Shown here in pieces: positions 26,201 through 36,200 of a stretch of DNA of 64,000 nucleotides. Under the pieces are notes generated by a model. The model saw only the letters and a list, made by a program, of their open reading frames with translations. It had not been told where the DNA came from and searched no databases. The translations under genes and the position numbers were made by a program. The stretch is from Litoditis marina (lineage: Eukaryota; Nematoda; Chromadorea; Rhabditida; Rhabditidae). The DNA lies in the NCBI GenBank assembly GCA_964036275.1, contig OZ038437.1, positions 612,001 through 676,000 on the forward strand, given 5' to 3'. Position 1 is the first letter of the stretch. The number at the start of each line of letters is the position of its first letter.

Positions 26201-29200
26201 GGCTGCCAAGGTAGATAGATTCGGGATGAATTTGCCATAATATTGAACCATCCCCAAAAAGGATTCGATTTCCTTGAGGTTTTTCGGTTCTGGCATATTG
26301 ACCATGCCTTTCAGCTTCTCTTGCGAGGGTCTTATGCCATTGGCATCGACAACGTGTCCCAGAAAATCCATTTTTTCTGTTAGGAATTCACATTTTTCAC
26401 GTTTTAGTCGAAAACCTGCCTTATTAAGGCGGTCTAGCACTCGTCTGAGTCGATCGAGATGCGTGCGATCATCCGGCGCGGTGACCGTGATGTCGTCTAG
26501 GTATACGAAAACACCTTCTATACCTGCCAGCGTTGTTTCCATTATGCGTTGGAATATGGCTGGGGCAGAGGCTACACCAAATGGTACTCGTGTATACTCG
26601 AACATGCCTTTCAACGTATTGATAGTGGTGTATTTTCTCGACTCTTGGTCTAGTTCCACTTGCATGTATGCATCAGACAGATCCATCTTAGAGAACTTTG
26701 TCCCTCCATTTAGCATATGGAACAGATCGTCTGGAATGGGCAACGGGTATTGGTTGATATCCAATTGCTGGTTGACTGTTACTTTGTAGTCACCGCATAC
26801 CCTTATTTTGCCTCCGGGTTTAGGCACAACCACGAGAGGTGTTGCCCAGTCAGAGTGTTCTACTCTGACCAAGGTACCGTTTCGTACCATTTCATCGAGC
26901 TTTTCAATAACCTTCGGTCTGAGAGCGAACGGAATCGGTCTTGCCCGAAAAAATTTCGGGGTTGGCGTATCCTCTTTGAATTTGAGGTGTGCCTGGACCG
27001 TAGTACACTTTCCCAATTCTGGGTTGAAAAGTGCCTTGTTCTGCTCTAACATCTCGGTTAGCTCGGATTTGAGTGTCTGACGATCTAGCGTCTTGACCTC
27101 GAACACCGTGCGGTAGTGTGGACCACAATCGATGCCTAGTGAACGTATCAGGTCACGTCCACACAACGGATAACCACTATTCTGTCCTTCTAGAACATGA
27201 ATAGGTATGATGGCTTGGTTTCCGTTGAATTTGACTTTGACTTTTGACATTCCGGCGAAGCGGATAGGACTTTTATTATAAGCCATTGCCTGTGTTTTCA
27301 CTGGCAATAGGGTTGGTTTGCCAATTCCGACCCAAACGTCATAGTCAATTATTGAGATTGATGCGCCTGTATCTAGCTCACAGGGCACGGATTTACCGTT
27401 TATCTCAAGATCCAGCAGACAAGGCGGCTCATTTTTCACACTATTGATCAGTGTAGGGGAATTTTCCCTTGAGCTCTTATCCTTGTTAACGTTGGCTGGC
27501 AGACTGGTAGTCTGGCTCCTCTGTTTTGGATACAGATTGGAGGCTTTACAAGCCAATGTTTCAGACTTGTCAGGTTTCATCGAGACCTGGCCCTTACACA
27601 ATGATGTAGGGACTTCCTGAACCACTGGATTTGGTTCAGCAGATTCAATAAGAATCTGGCTCCTCGTTGCATATAGCGGTTGGGAGTCTTCACGAGTCAA
27701 TATTTCAGACTCGTCAGGCTCAATTACGGCCTGGCCCTTACTCTCATATAAAGATGTAGGGACTTTCTGAACCACTGAATTGGGTTCAGCAGATTCAATG
27801 AGAATCTGGCTCCTCGTTGCATTGAGCGGTTGGGAGTCTTTACGAGTCAATATTTCAGACTCGTCAGGCTCAATTAAGGCCTGGCCCTCACACTCATACG
27901 AAGATGTAGGGACTTTCTGAACCACTGAATTGGGTTCAGCAGATTCAATGCGAATCTGGCTCCTCGTTGCGTTGAGCGGTTGGGAGTCTTTACGAGTCAA
28001 TATTTCAGACTCGTCAGGCTCAATTAAGGCCTGGCCCTTACACTCATACGAAGATGTAGGGACTTTCTGAACCACTGGATTTGGTTCAGCAGATTCAATG
28101 AGAACCTGGCCCTTCAGACCGTTTTTACGCGGTTGAGGGACTTTCCGGGCCACCACATGAGACTCGGCAGACTTGAGAGTCTGGCTCCTGTTTCCTTTAG
28201 GAGGATCGGAGACTTTCCTATTGCCTTTTCTCGTCTTTCCGTTTTTACACGAATGCGAGCTTCGAGTCACGTTTTTGTGCTCGGCAGATTCAATCTGAAT
28301 CTGGCTCCTTTGCGCATGACAGGAGACTACTTCGGCATATGAGCGGGTTTGTAGAGAACCCTCGGACAAGGTCCGGCTCTGCATAGCATGCGGCACAGAG
28401 ACTTTGGCAAAAGGTCGGGTCGAAGAATTCGATCCCTCAGATTTAATTCCATGACAGTGTACCCTATTGGTAACTTGGTGGATGCGATTGCAAAAAACAT
28501 CCTCACTGTCGGAAAAATCTGGCTCGGCACAAGAATTTACGTGACGCGAGACTTTGGCCTGCTTTCTACAAGCTCTTGCCAAGTGGCCGGACTTGCGACA
28601 GTTGCCGCAGAACGCTCCTTCCTTGTGGAAGCAGCGCTCAGGTGAATGTCCTTTCATGCCACATACGGTACAATTAGTACCATGTCCATGCTTGGGTTTG
28701 TGGGAGTCATGCTTTTTTGTGGATTTGAATGACTTTGGTTCCCACTTGCCCTTGCTATGAACAGAGCGGTCTGACTTCTTAGCGAAAATTTTGCCGATTC
28801 CAGTAGGATGGCTACCTTCTTTGAGATGTGGCGCATTTTGGCCGACTCTCTCGAAAGCTTCCGCAATTTCTAAGGCTTGCTTAGAAGTCAGATCCTCTTT
28901 CTCAAGAAGTCTCTTCCTGGTTTCAAGGGAGGAAATTCCACCAATGAATACCAAGGTAACCTGAGCGTCCCGGTGGTCCTTGATGGCGCCGAAGTCACAG
29001 TCCTTGGCAGTCTTCTGGATGCTGGCGTAGAAGTCCTGCAGGGTCTGTCCACTGTTCTGGGCCATGGTCATCAGACGATAGCGCTCGGCGAGGACCAGTT
29101 TCTTTGGGGCAAAGTGCTTCTCCATAACGCTGTACAACTCTGTAATGGGTGTATCTTCGGGAGTACGACCTTGCAACAAAGACTCAAGGAGTTCATAATT

Positions 29201-32200
29201 TGAATCTCCTATTTCTTGAAGAAAGATGAGACGTTGGTCACTCTCTACAGTAACTTTTTGCAACGTCAAGAAGTTGGAAAATAAACGTAACCAGGTTTTC
29301 CAAGAGGATCCAGGGCGATATGCACCAGTGGCCGTATGCACCAATATTTTTTGGGAACGTTCCCATGGGAACGTGAAATAGCGTTCCCAAATGGGAACGT
29401 TCCCAGTGGGAACGCTTCCCGCCACTTTGTTATGCACGAAGCGATGGGAACGTTCCCATTGTTTTGGGAACGATTTGTTGGCGCATTTCTCGTGTATGAT
29501 GGCGCGAAACAGAAATATTCAAAAATTTAAAATTCCATACGAAGTATTTTCGTTATTTACGCGGGGTATGAAGATATTCAGTGTCAAATTTTCGGTAGAA
29601 AATATGTTTTATTGAAAGTTTGAGTTTTAAACCAAAAATTAAAGGTGGATGATTGATAATATAATTATATTCCTAGCAAGGTACGATTAGCAACGTTCGT
29701 TATTCAATACTTTGGTTCTTAGCGATTTTGACAATCGACTCCAAACTATACCCTTTTCCATTACCATGTTTTTTTCTTACATTTCTCTAACTAACTATAA
29801 CTTGTGAACTCTCTCTATTTCAGTAAACTCACACACTTTAGTAGTACACTGCTCTTCTAAACTATGTGGAATAAAACAACACGCATTATCTTCAACTAAG
29901 AATTAGGAAATGAAAGGGTGATGGGAGATTGTTGCGAATTGCAAGTCAATTTAATGTGCCCTTATTATACATTCATTTTACCCACATCATTGCGGGCAAG
30001 TCAAGCTACCACTGGGGGATATAAGAAGAAGGGTAAATCTAACATTGGGGGGGGGGCTTAAGTACAAACTTCACAAAAGTACAATTGCTGTGAAATAAAA
30101 GCTATAATCAGTCCATGAGGTATGTGTTATTGTTCTTAGAATGAAAGTTTGCGTGATGAAAAGCCTAAAAAGGGAGAAAAACATAAATTATTATCTTTGG
30201 GAAGCCAAAAATTGGATCGTTCCCCACCTCTACCCTTGGGAACGATAATCGTTCCCAGTGGGAACAAAAATGGCTTGGGAACGTTCCCAAAATATTGGTG
30301 CATACGGATTTTGGGGAACGTTCCCACTGGGAGCGATTTTGCGCTCCCGGGAACGAAAAAACGCTCCCGGGAGCGCAAAAAAATATTGGTGCATACGGCC
30401 ACAGGCGCTCGCCCCCGGTACACCGGAAGGTGAGTGGGAACAGAGCTCCTCGGGGATCCTGGCTGTTGGGTGTCATCCGTTACGACCATCGGTGCTCCAC
30501 AAGCGCTGTCTTCGAACAGCTAGCAGGAGTAGATCGGGTTGCAGACGACGATAGACCTTCCCTAGTGAGTACTATAAGCTGATCGCCACTTAGAAGTGTT
30601 GATACAACAAGCACACAGTAGGTTTGGAACTGTTTATTGGAGAGTGATCGAGGTATTTATACCCATTTCCCAGACAGCGTGAAGCGTCTTCCAGAAGCGT
30701 AGACTGCACTCTTTGTTCTTCTTGACAGGATGGCTTGACTCGCTTCTTCTTCTTGTTCTCTCCTTTCTAGTCGTTCTCGGAATGAAAGCGGTCTGTGCCA
30801 TAACAGCTACTTGGCAAGTCGCCGGCGACAGTTTCCAAATTTGTTCTCAAAATCACTTTTGAAGACGCACAAATCGCATCTCTTACTCTCGCACATGTTT
30901 ATACTTCACAACAAACTGGAATGAAATTCTTGGCGTCATCAAAGGCTTCCAAGTTCGGCGACTCGCCGGCGATATGAGGAACAAATCGAAAATGAGTGGC
31001 GACTCGCCGGCGACTAATTGGGTGCTCTCGATGGAACAATTTTTTCGGCTTCGGCGACTTGCCGGCGACCCCAGGAACCATGCGAAATGTTTGACGACTC
31101 GCCGGCGACTAATTGGGAGCTTTGGTTCTAGTGGCGACCGGCGACCTCGATGTGTCGCCGGCGACTAGCCGACGGTATCCCGGCGACCCCTCCGTCCCGC
31201 CGGCGAGTCGCGGCCGAAATCCAGAGTAGTACCACATCGTACCATTCATTACTAGACGAGGTTTCGCGACGGGCAAGCCAATCTGCGTATCATTGATCTC
31301 CACACTCTCGCGTCCAGTGCAAATGGTGGGCGAGCGCTCGCCCCATCTCTCGCAATCAAATCAAATCAAATCTGATCGAATTCGATCAATTCAGTCTTCT
31401 GGTGTCTTTCTTGGGACAATATAAACTACATCTCCTCCGAAGTAATTTCAGATTACAAAACAACGACCATTTCGCTCTCAAAGAAAGCTCAAACTTTGAT
31501 CGGTCTGCGAATGGAAAACCAGCAATGGAAATGGTCAGACGGGTCCACGGTTCGTTTCCTCTCAAAAATCACGTGAATTGGCGCGCCACAAAAATAACTG
31601 CGTTGCCTCACGTGAATCTAAAACCGCTCCAGTTTCTGAATCTCAGGCGTACTCGAAGTGAATTGAAAAGTCACGTAAAGTTAGCATTCCAACGAGTAAT
31701 ATTGCACTTTGTCATTGCACTTTTCGAGTTCTGCTGTATTCAACATGTTTCACGTGACTGTTCAATTGACTAACAGTCTATTCGTTTTTCAATTTCGGTT
31801 TTGTCAGTTTATGTAAATAAATAAATCAAATCAATCAATCATTAATCACAACTTGCAGGTAGACTACACTAACTGGGCAAGAAATGAACCAAATCCGAAC
31901 AACAGCGGCTGTGTAATAGTAAGTTATGGTGTTATTAGTAATGAAACCATCCTTTATCATACACTATCAGATTGTTGGAAATGTAGATTTGTTGAATTTA
32001 AGTCAAGTCCGGCGTGTTTTTTTTTCAGTAGAAAACCATGAACCTCTATGGATTCTCATATGTGCTCACTTTCTCAGTTGATATTTGTATGAATGAAGTA
32101 ATAAACGTCTGAAATAGTTGCCGTGAATATCAATATTTTAAAACGTATTCAAACGTTGTATGATCACCGAGTGGGATTGACAGTGCGTGACTGCTTACAA

Positions 32201-32419
32201 ATGTCTTTTAAAAGTGCTTGGAAATTGTGCTGAGCACTTATAGTTATTGCTATCATTTGTTTGTTGAAAGATTTCAATATTTTGCAGTTGTACCAAGACA
32301 ATGACTCCTCTCTAAATTACCCAGTGATTGGACAGTGGGCCACCATTGATTGCAATACTCAAATCAGGACGTCGGTGTGCAAGAAGCGTGTGAAGTATGG
32401 CACACCATTTTCCCCGTAA
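17233..32419 (+). CDS. clec: Secreted two-domain C-type lectin B, 10 exons, 290 aa, hosting two LTR retrotransposons
   Basis: Exons 17233-17309, 17649-17764, 18187-18306, 19075-19129, 19416-19474, 23013-23065, 23587-23689, 31452-31549, 31859-31918 and 32288-32419. Every phase joins and no stop interrupts the 873-bp reading frame. Residues 1-16 are a signal peptide (MKLLVIFLIISGVSA). Domain 1: KCYQTVSDLADFSTAESKC, FWIGAND, WNWVDGSDWTYTNWASGEPS, KRPFICVV. Domain 2 starts near residue 143: YCETGW, DDEAHLTSIHSLEEQ, IGLRMENQQWKWSDGS, then NEPN (236-239) and CNTQIRTSVCKK. The EPN motif of calcium-dependent mannose-type binding is present, but the usual WND is not. A gag-only LTR element fills intron 5 and a gypsy element fills the 7.8-kb intron 7. 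The phase agreement with lectins C and D makes this model firm; whether transcripts cross the insertions is unknown. Confidence 0.9.
18009..18172. mobile_element. 164-bp MITE built on AACGCCGGCGTT words
   Basis: Ends GGCCGCTTTCATACTTTTTACG and the near-complement of GGCCGCATTCGTACTTTTCACG face each other. Inside are repeats of the palindrome AACGCCGGCGTT, which also spills about 30 bp left of the element. The termini resemble those of the element at 497. The flanks TTA and TTT are not an exact duplication. In intron 2 of lectin B, 14 bp before an exon. Confidence 0.7.
19497..19817 (-). repeat. LTR (3' copy, element on minus strand)
   Basis: 321 bp, identical by eye to 22553-22873; flanked on the left by GTTT. 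Confidence 0.9.
19896..20125. repeat. Degenerate tandem repeat of about 40 bp in the element 3' region
   Basis: Five to six units around the phrases CCCGAAGGCACCAAGGAAAT and CAATACACGA, between the gag stop and the 3' LTR. Confidence 0.65.
20167..22059 (-). CDS. Retrotransposon gag-like protein with one CCHC zinc knuckle
   Basis: An uninterrupted frame runs from 22143 to 20167; I prefer the internal Met at 22059 (MAVNGSQATQHSQG) because the upstream part is hydrophobic and unlike the rest, giving about 630 aa. The first half is acidic and coiled-coil-like (runs of Glu around DSLTHAFECEEEEIVSECE). The middle resembles a retrotransposon gag core (EPFSGEKGEKWKEFVESFLL, RLKAVERLRTLEIRQGQTV). Near the C-terminus is a zinc knuckle, CFHCGKPGHVKKDC, followed by a Gln-rich tail. 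It would build the particle and bind element RNA. No protease or polymerase motif follows in any frame. The intact frame and identical LTRs suggest a young insertion. Confidence 0.85.
   Translation of the reverse strand: MAVNGSQATQHSQGEVNPTDGLSEPISAGVSSLFTRNTGTNHRNGTTGVMLQAKDLAVFEQSIARIMTTVENVISQLTQEEVRDTIMKPIQDQVAETMQFLRSSLKRYLGKGLVEKGLAEGLRYLNIQSGQDLRTVLERAKADKTRVRELCEIWECEREEVVEVAQVKQEVLDSLTHAFECEEEEIVSECEKLEKEVEDFRNMDQSDDSQRISPDEDILLHENGDLSTEIDEEEKYWIETRAELNTAREQGSLPQLPHQQGSRERRSPRTALPRTPSEHGTIEDFLSQDIIQRRGSGGDARTARVHRQTNSMNHEPDGITQALVQLLKSQAVPKLEPFSGEKGEKWKEFVESFLLRYPRSSWNDTQLKPLLKDLLSGNAKAHYATLSEQDRGGSFDGLVEAMRVRLQGTEKVARLKAVERLRTLEIRQGQTVAQFCLELEKLSSRAEPGRSAESLSFMRAEMLYKQLADWDGSFHLAQLMETAETDTVYDEMKEMALTLERTKMSMRSGGGSNEAGSVQKTGWVDPAGKPVCFHCGKPGHVKKDCRKLQQTSNAGGWRQEQQPQQQYVMENPYQGYVVGTPAQQQPGFMANGQAQQTTPRSFAMRIVDEYRNNHHVSRGSGGIIKASPPV
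22290..22440. repeat. About 60-bp tandem repeat in the element leader
   Basis: Three units containing GTCCAAGGTACACCCCAAGG and GATGCAGCAGATTTAGC, between the 5' LTR and the gag start on the minus strand. Confidence 0.7.
22553..22873 (-). repeat. LTR (5' copy, element on minus strand)
   Basis: 321 bp, identical by eye to 19497-19817; followed by GTTT, the other half of the 4-bp target duplication. Confidence 0.9.
24465..24545 (-). repeat. tRNA-like sequence, probable SINE head
   Basis: On the minus strand it shows ATGGCCGAGAGGATGTGAGC (D-arm and A-box-like) and GGGTTCGATTCC (B-box). The acceptor and anticodon stems do not pair well, so it is not called as a functional tRNA. Confidence 0.4.
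25010..25228 (-). repeat. Gypsy LTR, 3' copy
   Basis: 219 bp, identical by eye to 30587-30805. Ends in ATAACA on the plus strand (TGTTAT start on the element strand). Confidence 0.9.
25080..25754 (-). CDS. C-terminal frame of the gypsy element, function unknown
   Basis: A 224-residue open frame, rich in Arg, Asn and Ser, that starts inside the end of the polyprotein frame in another phase and runs into the 3' LTR. No integrase HHCC or DDE motif is visible. It may be the tail of the deleted integrase, a third small protein, or non-coding sequence left in frame by chance. Confidence 0.4.
   Translation of the reverse strand: MVQTYHHNPTVNSISMKMKTVDVEIARRKQATNDVNEPVKPLTNSKSREMQREKCNSRNENQGREYPIRRRFHSSRRFHKYTQIAHLIHIQRRCRVALNFAHTIEGRCRSNSNFTKDHMQRGTPSNVNSTSSNKAREWRRNTRENSANPFSGPINNFGHRRARDPSSIDESSIGEVLWHRPLSFRERLERREQEEEASQAILSRRTKSAVYASGRRFTLSGKWV
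25706..29328 (-). pseudogene. Gypsy gag-pol, N-terminus split by an insertion and integrase deleted
   Basis: The open frame runs 29437-25706 (1243 codons); the first 36 or so codons belong to the nested TIR element. Using residues of that frame: gag core to about 240; zinc knuckles CTVCGMKGHSPERC (256-269) and CGNCRKSGHLARAC (277-290); three and a half 50-residue repeats (about 447-616); protease LDTGAS (688-693); reverse transcriptase about 845-1030 with YLDD at 979-982; RNase H from about 1124 (TDAS) to 1220. The frame then leaves the family pattern at the duplicated junction near 25760-25785. The gag N-terminus continues at 30489-30405 beyond the insert. Not a functional polyprotein as it stands. 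Confidence 0.85.
27590..28100 (-). repeat. 150-bp in-frame tandem repeat in the gag-protease linker
   Basis: Three full copies and one partial copy of a 50-codon unit with phrases ESAEPNSVVQKVPTS and IEPDESEILTRKDSQPL. Units differ by a few substitutions and keep the frame. Confidence 0.9.
29329..30401. mobile_element. 1.07-kb TIR element nested in the gypsy gag, CAG target duplication
   Basis: Ends TGGCCGTATGCACCAATATT and its complement. CAG at 29326-29328 and 30402-30404. Both subterminal regions are arrays of GGGAACGTTCCC and half-sites, partly changed to CTCCCGGGAGCG on the right. No transposase. The gag coding segments on each side are in one frame if the insert and one CAG are disregarded, which fixes the borders. 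Confidence 0.85.
30405..30489 (-). pseudogene. Gag N-terminal fragment beyond the nested insertion
   Basis: Short frame on the minus strand starting with Met at 30489 and including THLPVYRGRAP, stopping at the TIR element border at 30404. It is the separated start of the gypsy gag. Confidence 0.7.
30587..30805 (-). repeat. Gypsy LTR, 5' copy
   Basis: 219 bp, identical by eye to 25010-25228. The inner junction reads TGGCGATCAG on the element strand, a possible primer site. Confidence 0.9.
30810..31215. repeat. Array of CGACTCGCCGGCGAC words
   Basis: At least seven GTCGCCGGCGAC or CGACTCGCCGGCGA words in 400 bp, directly beside the gypsy element. The left half of the original repeat may lie on the other side of the gypsy insertion, but no matching end was seen. 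Confidence 0.65.
31633..31772 (-). repeat. 130-bp dispersed repeat (CACGTGA-ended), copy 1
   Basis: Shares AAAGTCACGTAAAGTTAGCAT, TTGTCATTGCACTTTTCGAG and TTTCACGTGACTG order with copies at 42762, 43978, 52350 and 57090. Imperfect terminal inverted repeats around TCACGTGA. Confidence 0.6.
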
Positions 32420-32639
32420 ACATGTAGCGTGTACTTTTCCTGATTAATATTGTTGTAGCTCATGGTACTTTTCAAGATCAATTTTGCTGCAATTCATAGC
32501 AATCAATGAATATTCTCATCGATTTTTCACACTCGCATAGGTGATCATATTTTTGCCTATGTATCCGGGTGTTAATTGCAAGAGGGCACTGTAAACGTCC
32601 ACAGTTTTATCAATAATTCAAGACGATCATATAGTCGTC

Positions 32640-32818
32640 ATTTTTCCCATAAAGACAGCTGAGGGTTTCATTGATTGGGCGAGCGGTCGTTAATTACTTA
32701 CCAGCAGTTGAGAGAGTGTGTAGAGCAATGATACGCAGACTGGCTGGCCACTCGCCAAACATAGCCCCTCACAAAATCGATGGTACGGTGTTCACAACGG
32801 TTTGACAAATCCTATATA
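32640..32818 (-). repeat. 180-bp dispersed repeat, copy 1
   Basis: Near-complement of 42570-42756, with GGTACGGTGTTCACAACGGT and GACAGCTGAGGGTTTCATTG. Pieces of the same family lie at about 11617, 31225-31350 and 49330-49440. Located between the convergent lectins B and C. Confidence 0.65.
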
Positions 32819-33295
32819 TTCATTAGTTGTCAGTAGACTAGCAACGAGCGTCGATCCTCGTTACTCTACCGGAAACAAACGAATTTATCAGGTGAAGCTC
32901 TCTGCAACGACCACAACCGTGCCCTCGATGTAGAATTATTTGTAAATAGACATGTTGAAATTCACTTCACTCTTTCGTTGAGTTTTTAAAAACACTTTTT
33001 ATTCATAATTCAACACGCATTGCGTTTTTTTTGCATTATGTAAAGTCAGATTAATCCAACATCTTCGTAATAGCGTGAAGTTTGCTTTTGAGTTCTGAGA
33101 GTGCGATCCCTGATTACATAATATCCCAGTTTCCTTCTCGCACCAATGCAGTTGTACAATTATAAAAAGGAATGTTATGTGAAAGTGTAGTTATATTATG
33201 TTGATACCATCAAAACTTCTTCATGACAAGAAATATTTTTGTCTCATTTGAATATAACATGAATGAAATATAGTTTGTTGAAGTGCCATTTCTGG

Positions 33296-36200
33296 TCAGA
33301 TCATGGTGGCCGGCTTCTGGCAGACAGCAGCCCGCATTTTTGTCCAGCAGAAAGATGAAGTCCACTTATTTGTAGACGTAGGTTGTGCGGTTGAGGGGTC
33401 CGAGTACATCTGTAATAGTGACTTATGAATTGGTAAATACGAACGCAATAACATGAGAGGGAAGAACTGCAAACAATCTGCGTCTCTCTTATTCATACGC
33501 TCTCTGATTGAGGGTGAACCGTCGTTTCTGAGCCGACAAGTGAAATCCTGCAGGCGAGCAAGATAACTGTCTCTCTGATCTACAATCCCACTCAAACAAT
33601 TAACACAAATGTCTTGCGATCAAGCAGAACTGGAACAGGTGTCATTCGTTCTCTGCCATTTACCAGTGGCACACAACGAGTGAGAGCTGACAAGCTAAAA
33701 CGATTCCGTCACGAGGTAGATAGGGACTGATCAGCTGACAGATGCTAGTTCCGAGTTTGCGCTCGTACCGTTTCAACTTGTCACCGAAATCAGATCACAT
33801 TGGGCGATGGCGCCGTTTCGAGTTTGACCAATTTAACGGAATACGATCTAGCTTAATCTTTTCTGCGAGCTGCGAAATAGCTTGCGCTTTTTTCAACCGA
33901 TGTTGATCTAGCTGGGAGCTCTCACTGTTCAAAAGCTCACTGTTCAAACGTTTTCAGCAGATTACCCCCGAAAATTGAAAGTTCAAAGACGTTTTCAGCA
34001 GAGAGCCCCTGAGTTGTCTTTTTCAGGCTTTTCGTACACGTGTAAGCTTCCGCAGTTTGAAAATAAACGGATGAGCTCCAAAGAGATCAGTTTGGACAGA
34101 TTCACTTTTTTTGCCATGATTCCAATCTCAATCAAGCAGGTAAGAAACCTGTAAAAACTCCTTACTCACGTAGGAATTGCGTGAAATATAAAAATTTATA
34201 GATTTTTCAAACACTGAATTATCCAGGGAACCCCTTTCTCAGACAGCCCCACGGTAAATGTTATCAACCTTTTGTAATTGATGAATGGATAACAATAAAG
34301 TAACGAACGCATGAAATATGCACCACACCAACTTATTTCACTGTTTTTTTGTTAGCCCATCCGGTTTTCGGTCACCTGTGAATTTTGGTGGTGCCATTCG
34401 GCGTAATTTGTCCTAAGGCGAAAACGTTGCCCTTTTTCAGTTCAAACGGTAGTCTTTCATGATTTGCGAAAATGGTCGAATGAAAATTCAGTATTTTGCT
34501 GGAGTGTGTGGGAGGATGACGAGGACGAAATGTTTTTGATTGTCACCAATTGTGTTGATAAAAAAGACGACAGTTGGACAAAGTCTTACCAGAGCGCATG
34601 TGTTCAGACCTGGCGGGTCGAGTGGCATTCCAGGAATCCAGTTGGTGTAATCCAACTAAAAATGTGTGTGAAATAGTCTCAGATCAATATCTTGAGGACA
34701 GCCAAAATTTTTTTTTCATGTTTCTGATTTGCTTCGGGAGCTGAAAAAAGTTCCACAAAAAAACTTCAAAACTCAAATAACTTGAAATTTCCATAACTCG
34801 TGAATGCTTTCTTTCCCAGCTTCGAGTTTGCCTTTGCAGAAATAGGATGAAATGATAAAATTCGATAAACTTGCTTTTCAATGCTCGGAAAAGTCGAGAC
34901 ACGAAAAACTCGGAAATTTAAACTCGATTAACAACTCTTACACATTTCCTGAAACAACAGTGCTAGTAATTTGAAGTGGCTGAGCCTTCATAGTTTGACC
35001 CAAAGGCAAATTCGAATGAAAATGTCACGCATGGAAATCGAGCCACATAGCTTCCGATCAACCGCAACCACTAAAAACCTTCCGGCCATGAAGGAGGGCT
35101 GTAGCCACGAGATTGCGCTTCTCGTATCGATTATTGATTTTGAGGTAGAAACAACGGAATTAAATTGAAGCAATCAATCAATCAGAAAAAAGCCTGAGTA
35201 ACAAAGTAAATAACTATTCATGAAAAAGTGGGGGCCCAACGACTGTGAGATTTATCTTCTGCTTTGCGCCCCTTAGACAACTACTCTCAAATGGAGCAGC
35301 TACTACTACAAAAACCGAAAAATACTAATATACTCATGTATAACTGTTATATTACAAACATACAAAAGTCGTAAAATATTTTTTCAAACCTGTAAACTAA
35401 AATCTACAAGTCACAGCTGCGAAAGAGAGAACAACTGTTGAATAATATGACAAACGTTATAGCACCTAGAATTGAAGTAATGACAAAAATACCAACCATT
35501 GTGCACAACACCAGGAACTCTATAATTGACTACGTTGAGTTAACATCTGTGATTTGTAGATTCTAGTCTACAGGTTTGAGAAAATATTTTACGACTTTTG
35601 TATGTTTGTAATAAACAGTTATACATGAGTATATTAGTATTTTTCGGTTTTTGTAGCAGTAGCTGCTCCATTTGAGAGTAGTTGTCTAAGGGGCGCACAG
35701 CAGAAGACAAATCTCACAGTCGTTGTGGCCCCACTTTTTCATGAATTTTTCTCTTTTTGTAAACATGCCGTAGGTATGTGGTTTGATCTGTACGGTGCAG
35801 ATAAAATTGTTTTCTTAATGAACCACTTGCCAAGTATTACCATCGTTCGAGAAAAATATGACGTCAACGTTGCAGTTCTAAAAACTTACTTTATCTGCCC
35901 TTCAGAATCCCAGAATACGTCATGTTTGAAAGAAGTTTCATCGTGAATTGACCATTTTTAAGAAACTTTCAGCATTTGAAAACATATTTCACGTCAATTT
36001 TTTTAAAAGTTGACGTCATCTGGCCTTCTGATTTCCAGAATAAGTCATATTTAGATAAAGTTTTATCGTTAATATACCATTTTTAAGATATTTTCAGCAT
36101 TTGAAAATATATGTGACGTCAACTTTGCACTTTTCAAATCGACGTCATCTGGTCTCCAGAATCCCAGAATACGTCACTCCTAGATTGAGTTTCACCGTTA

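Larger units (their letters stand above)
25010..30805 (-). mobile_element. Gypsy-type LTR retrotransposon with internal deletion and a nested TIR element
   Basis: LTRs of 219 bp (25010-25228 and 30587-30805) read as identical and are flanked by GCTA (25006-25009 and 30806-30809). On the minus strand the order is 5' LTR, gag, protease, reverse transcriptase, RNase H, then a break where integrase should be, a short C-terminal frame and the 3' LTR. That order is Ty3/gypsy; two CCHC knuckles in gag suggest the Mag group (inference). It lies in intron 7 of lectin B, antisense to the gene. Confidence 0.9.

Noticed and set aside
30136..30489. 117-codon minus-strand frame as one protein
   Set aside because: Only its first third is gag; the rest is the nested TIR element.
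30810..31215. Regularly recurring short repeats resembling a CRISPR array
   Set aside because: The words are 12-15 bp palindromes at irregular spacing in a eukaryotic genome, without cas genes or uniform spacers.
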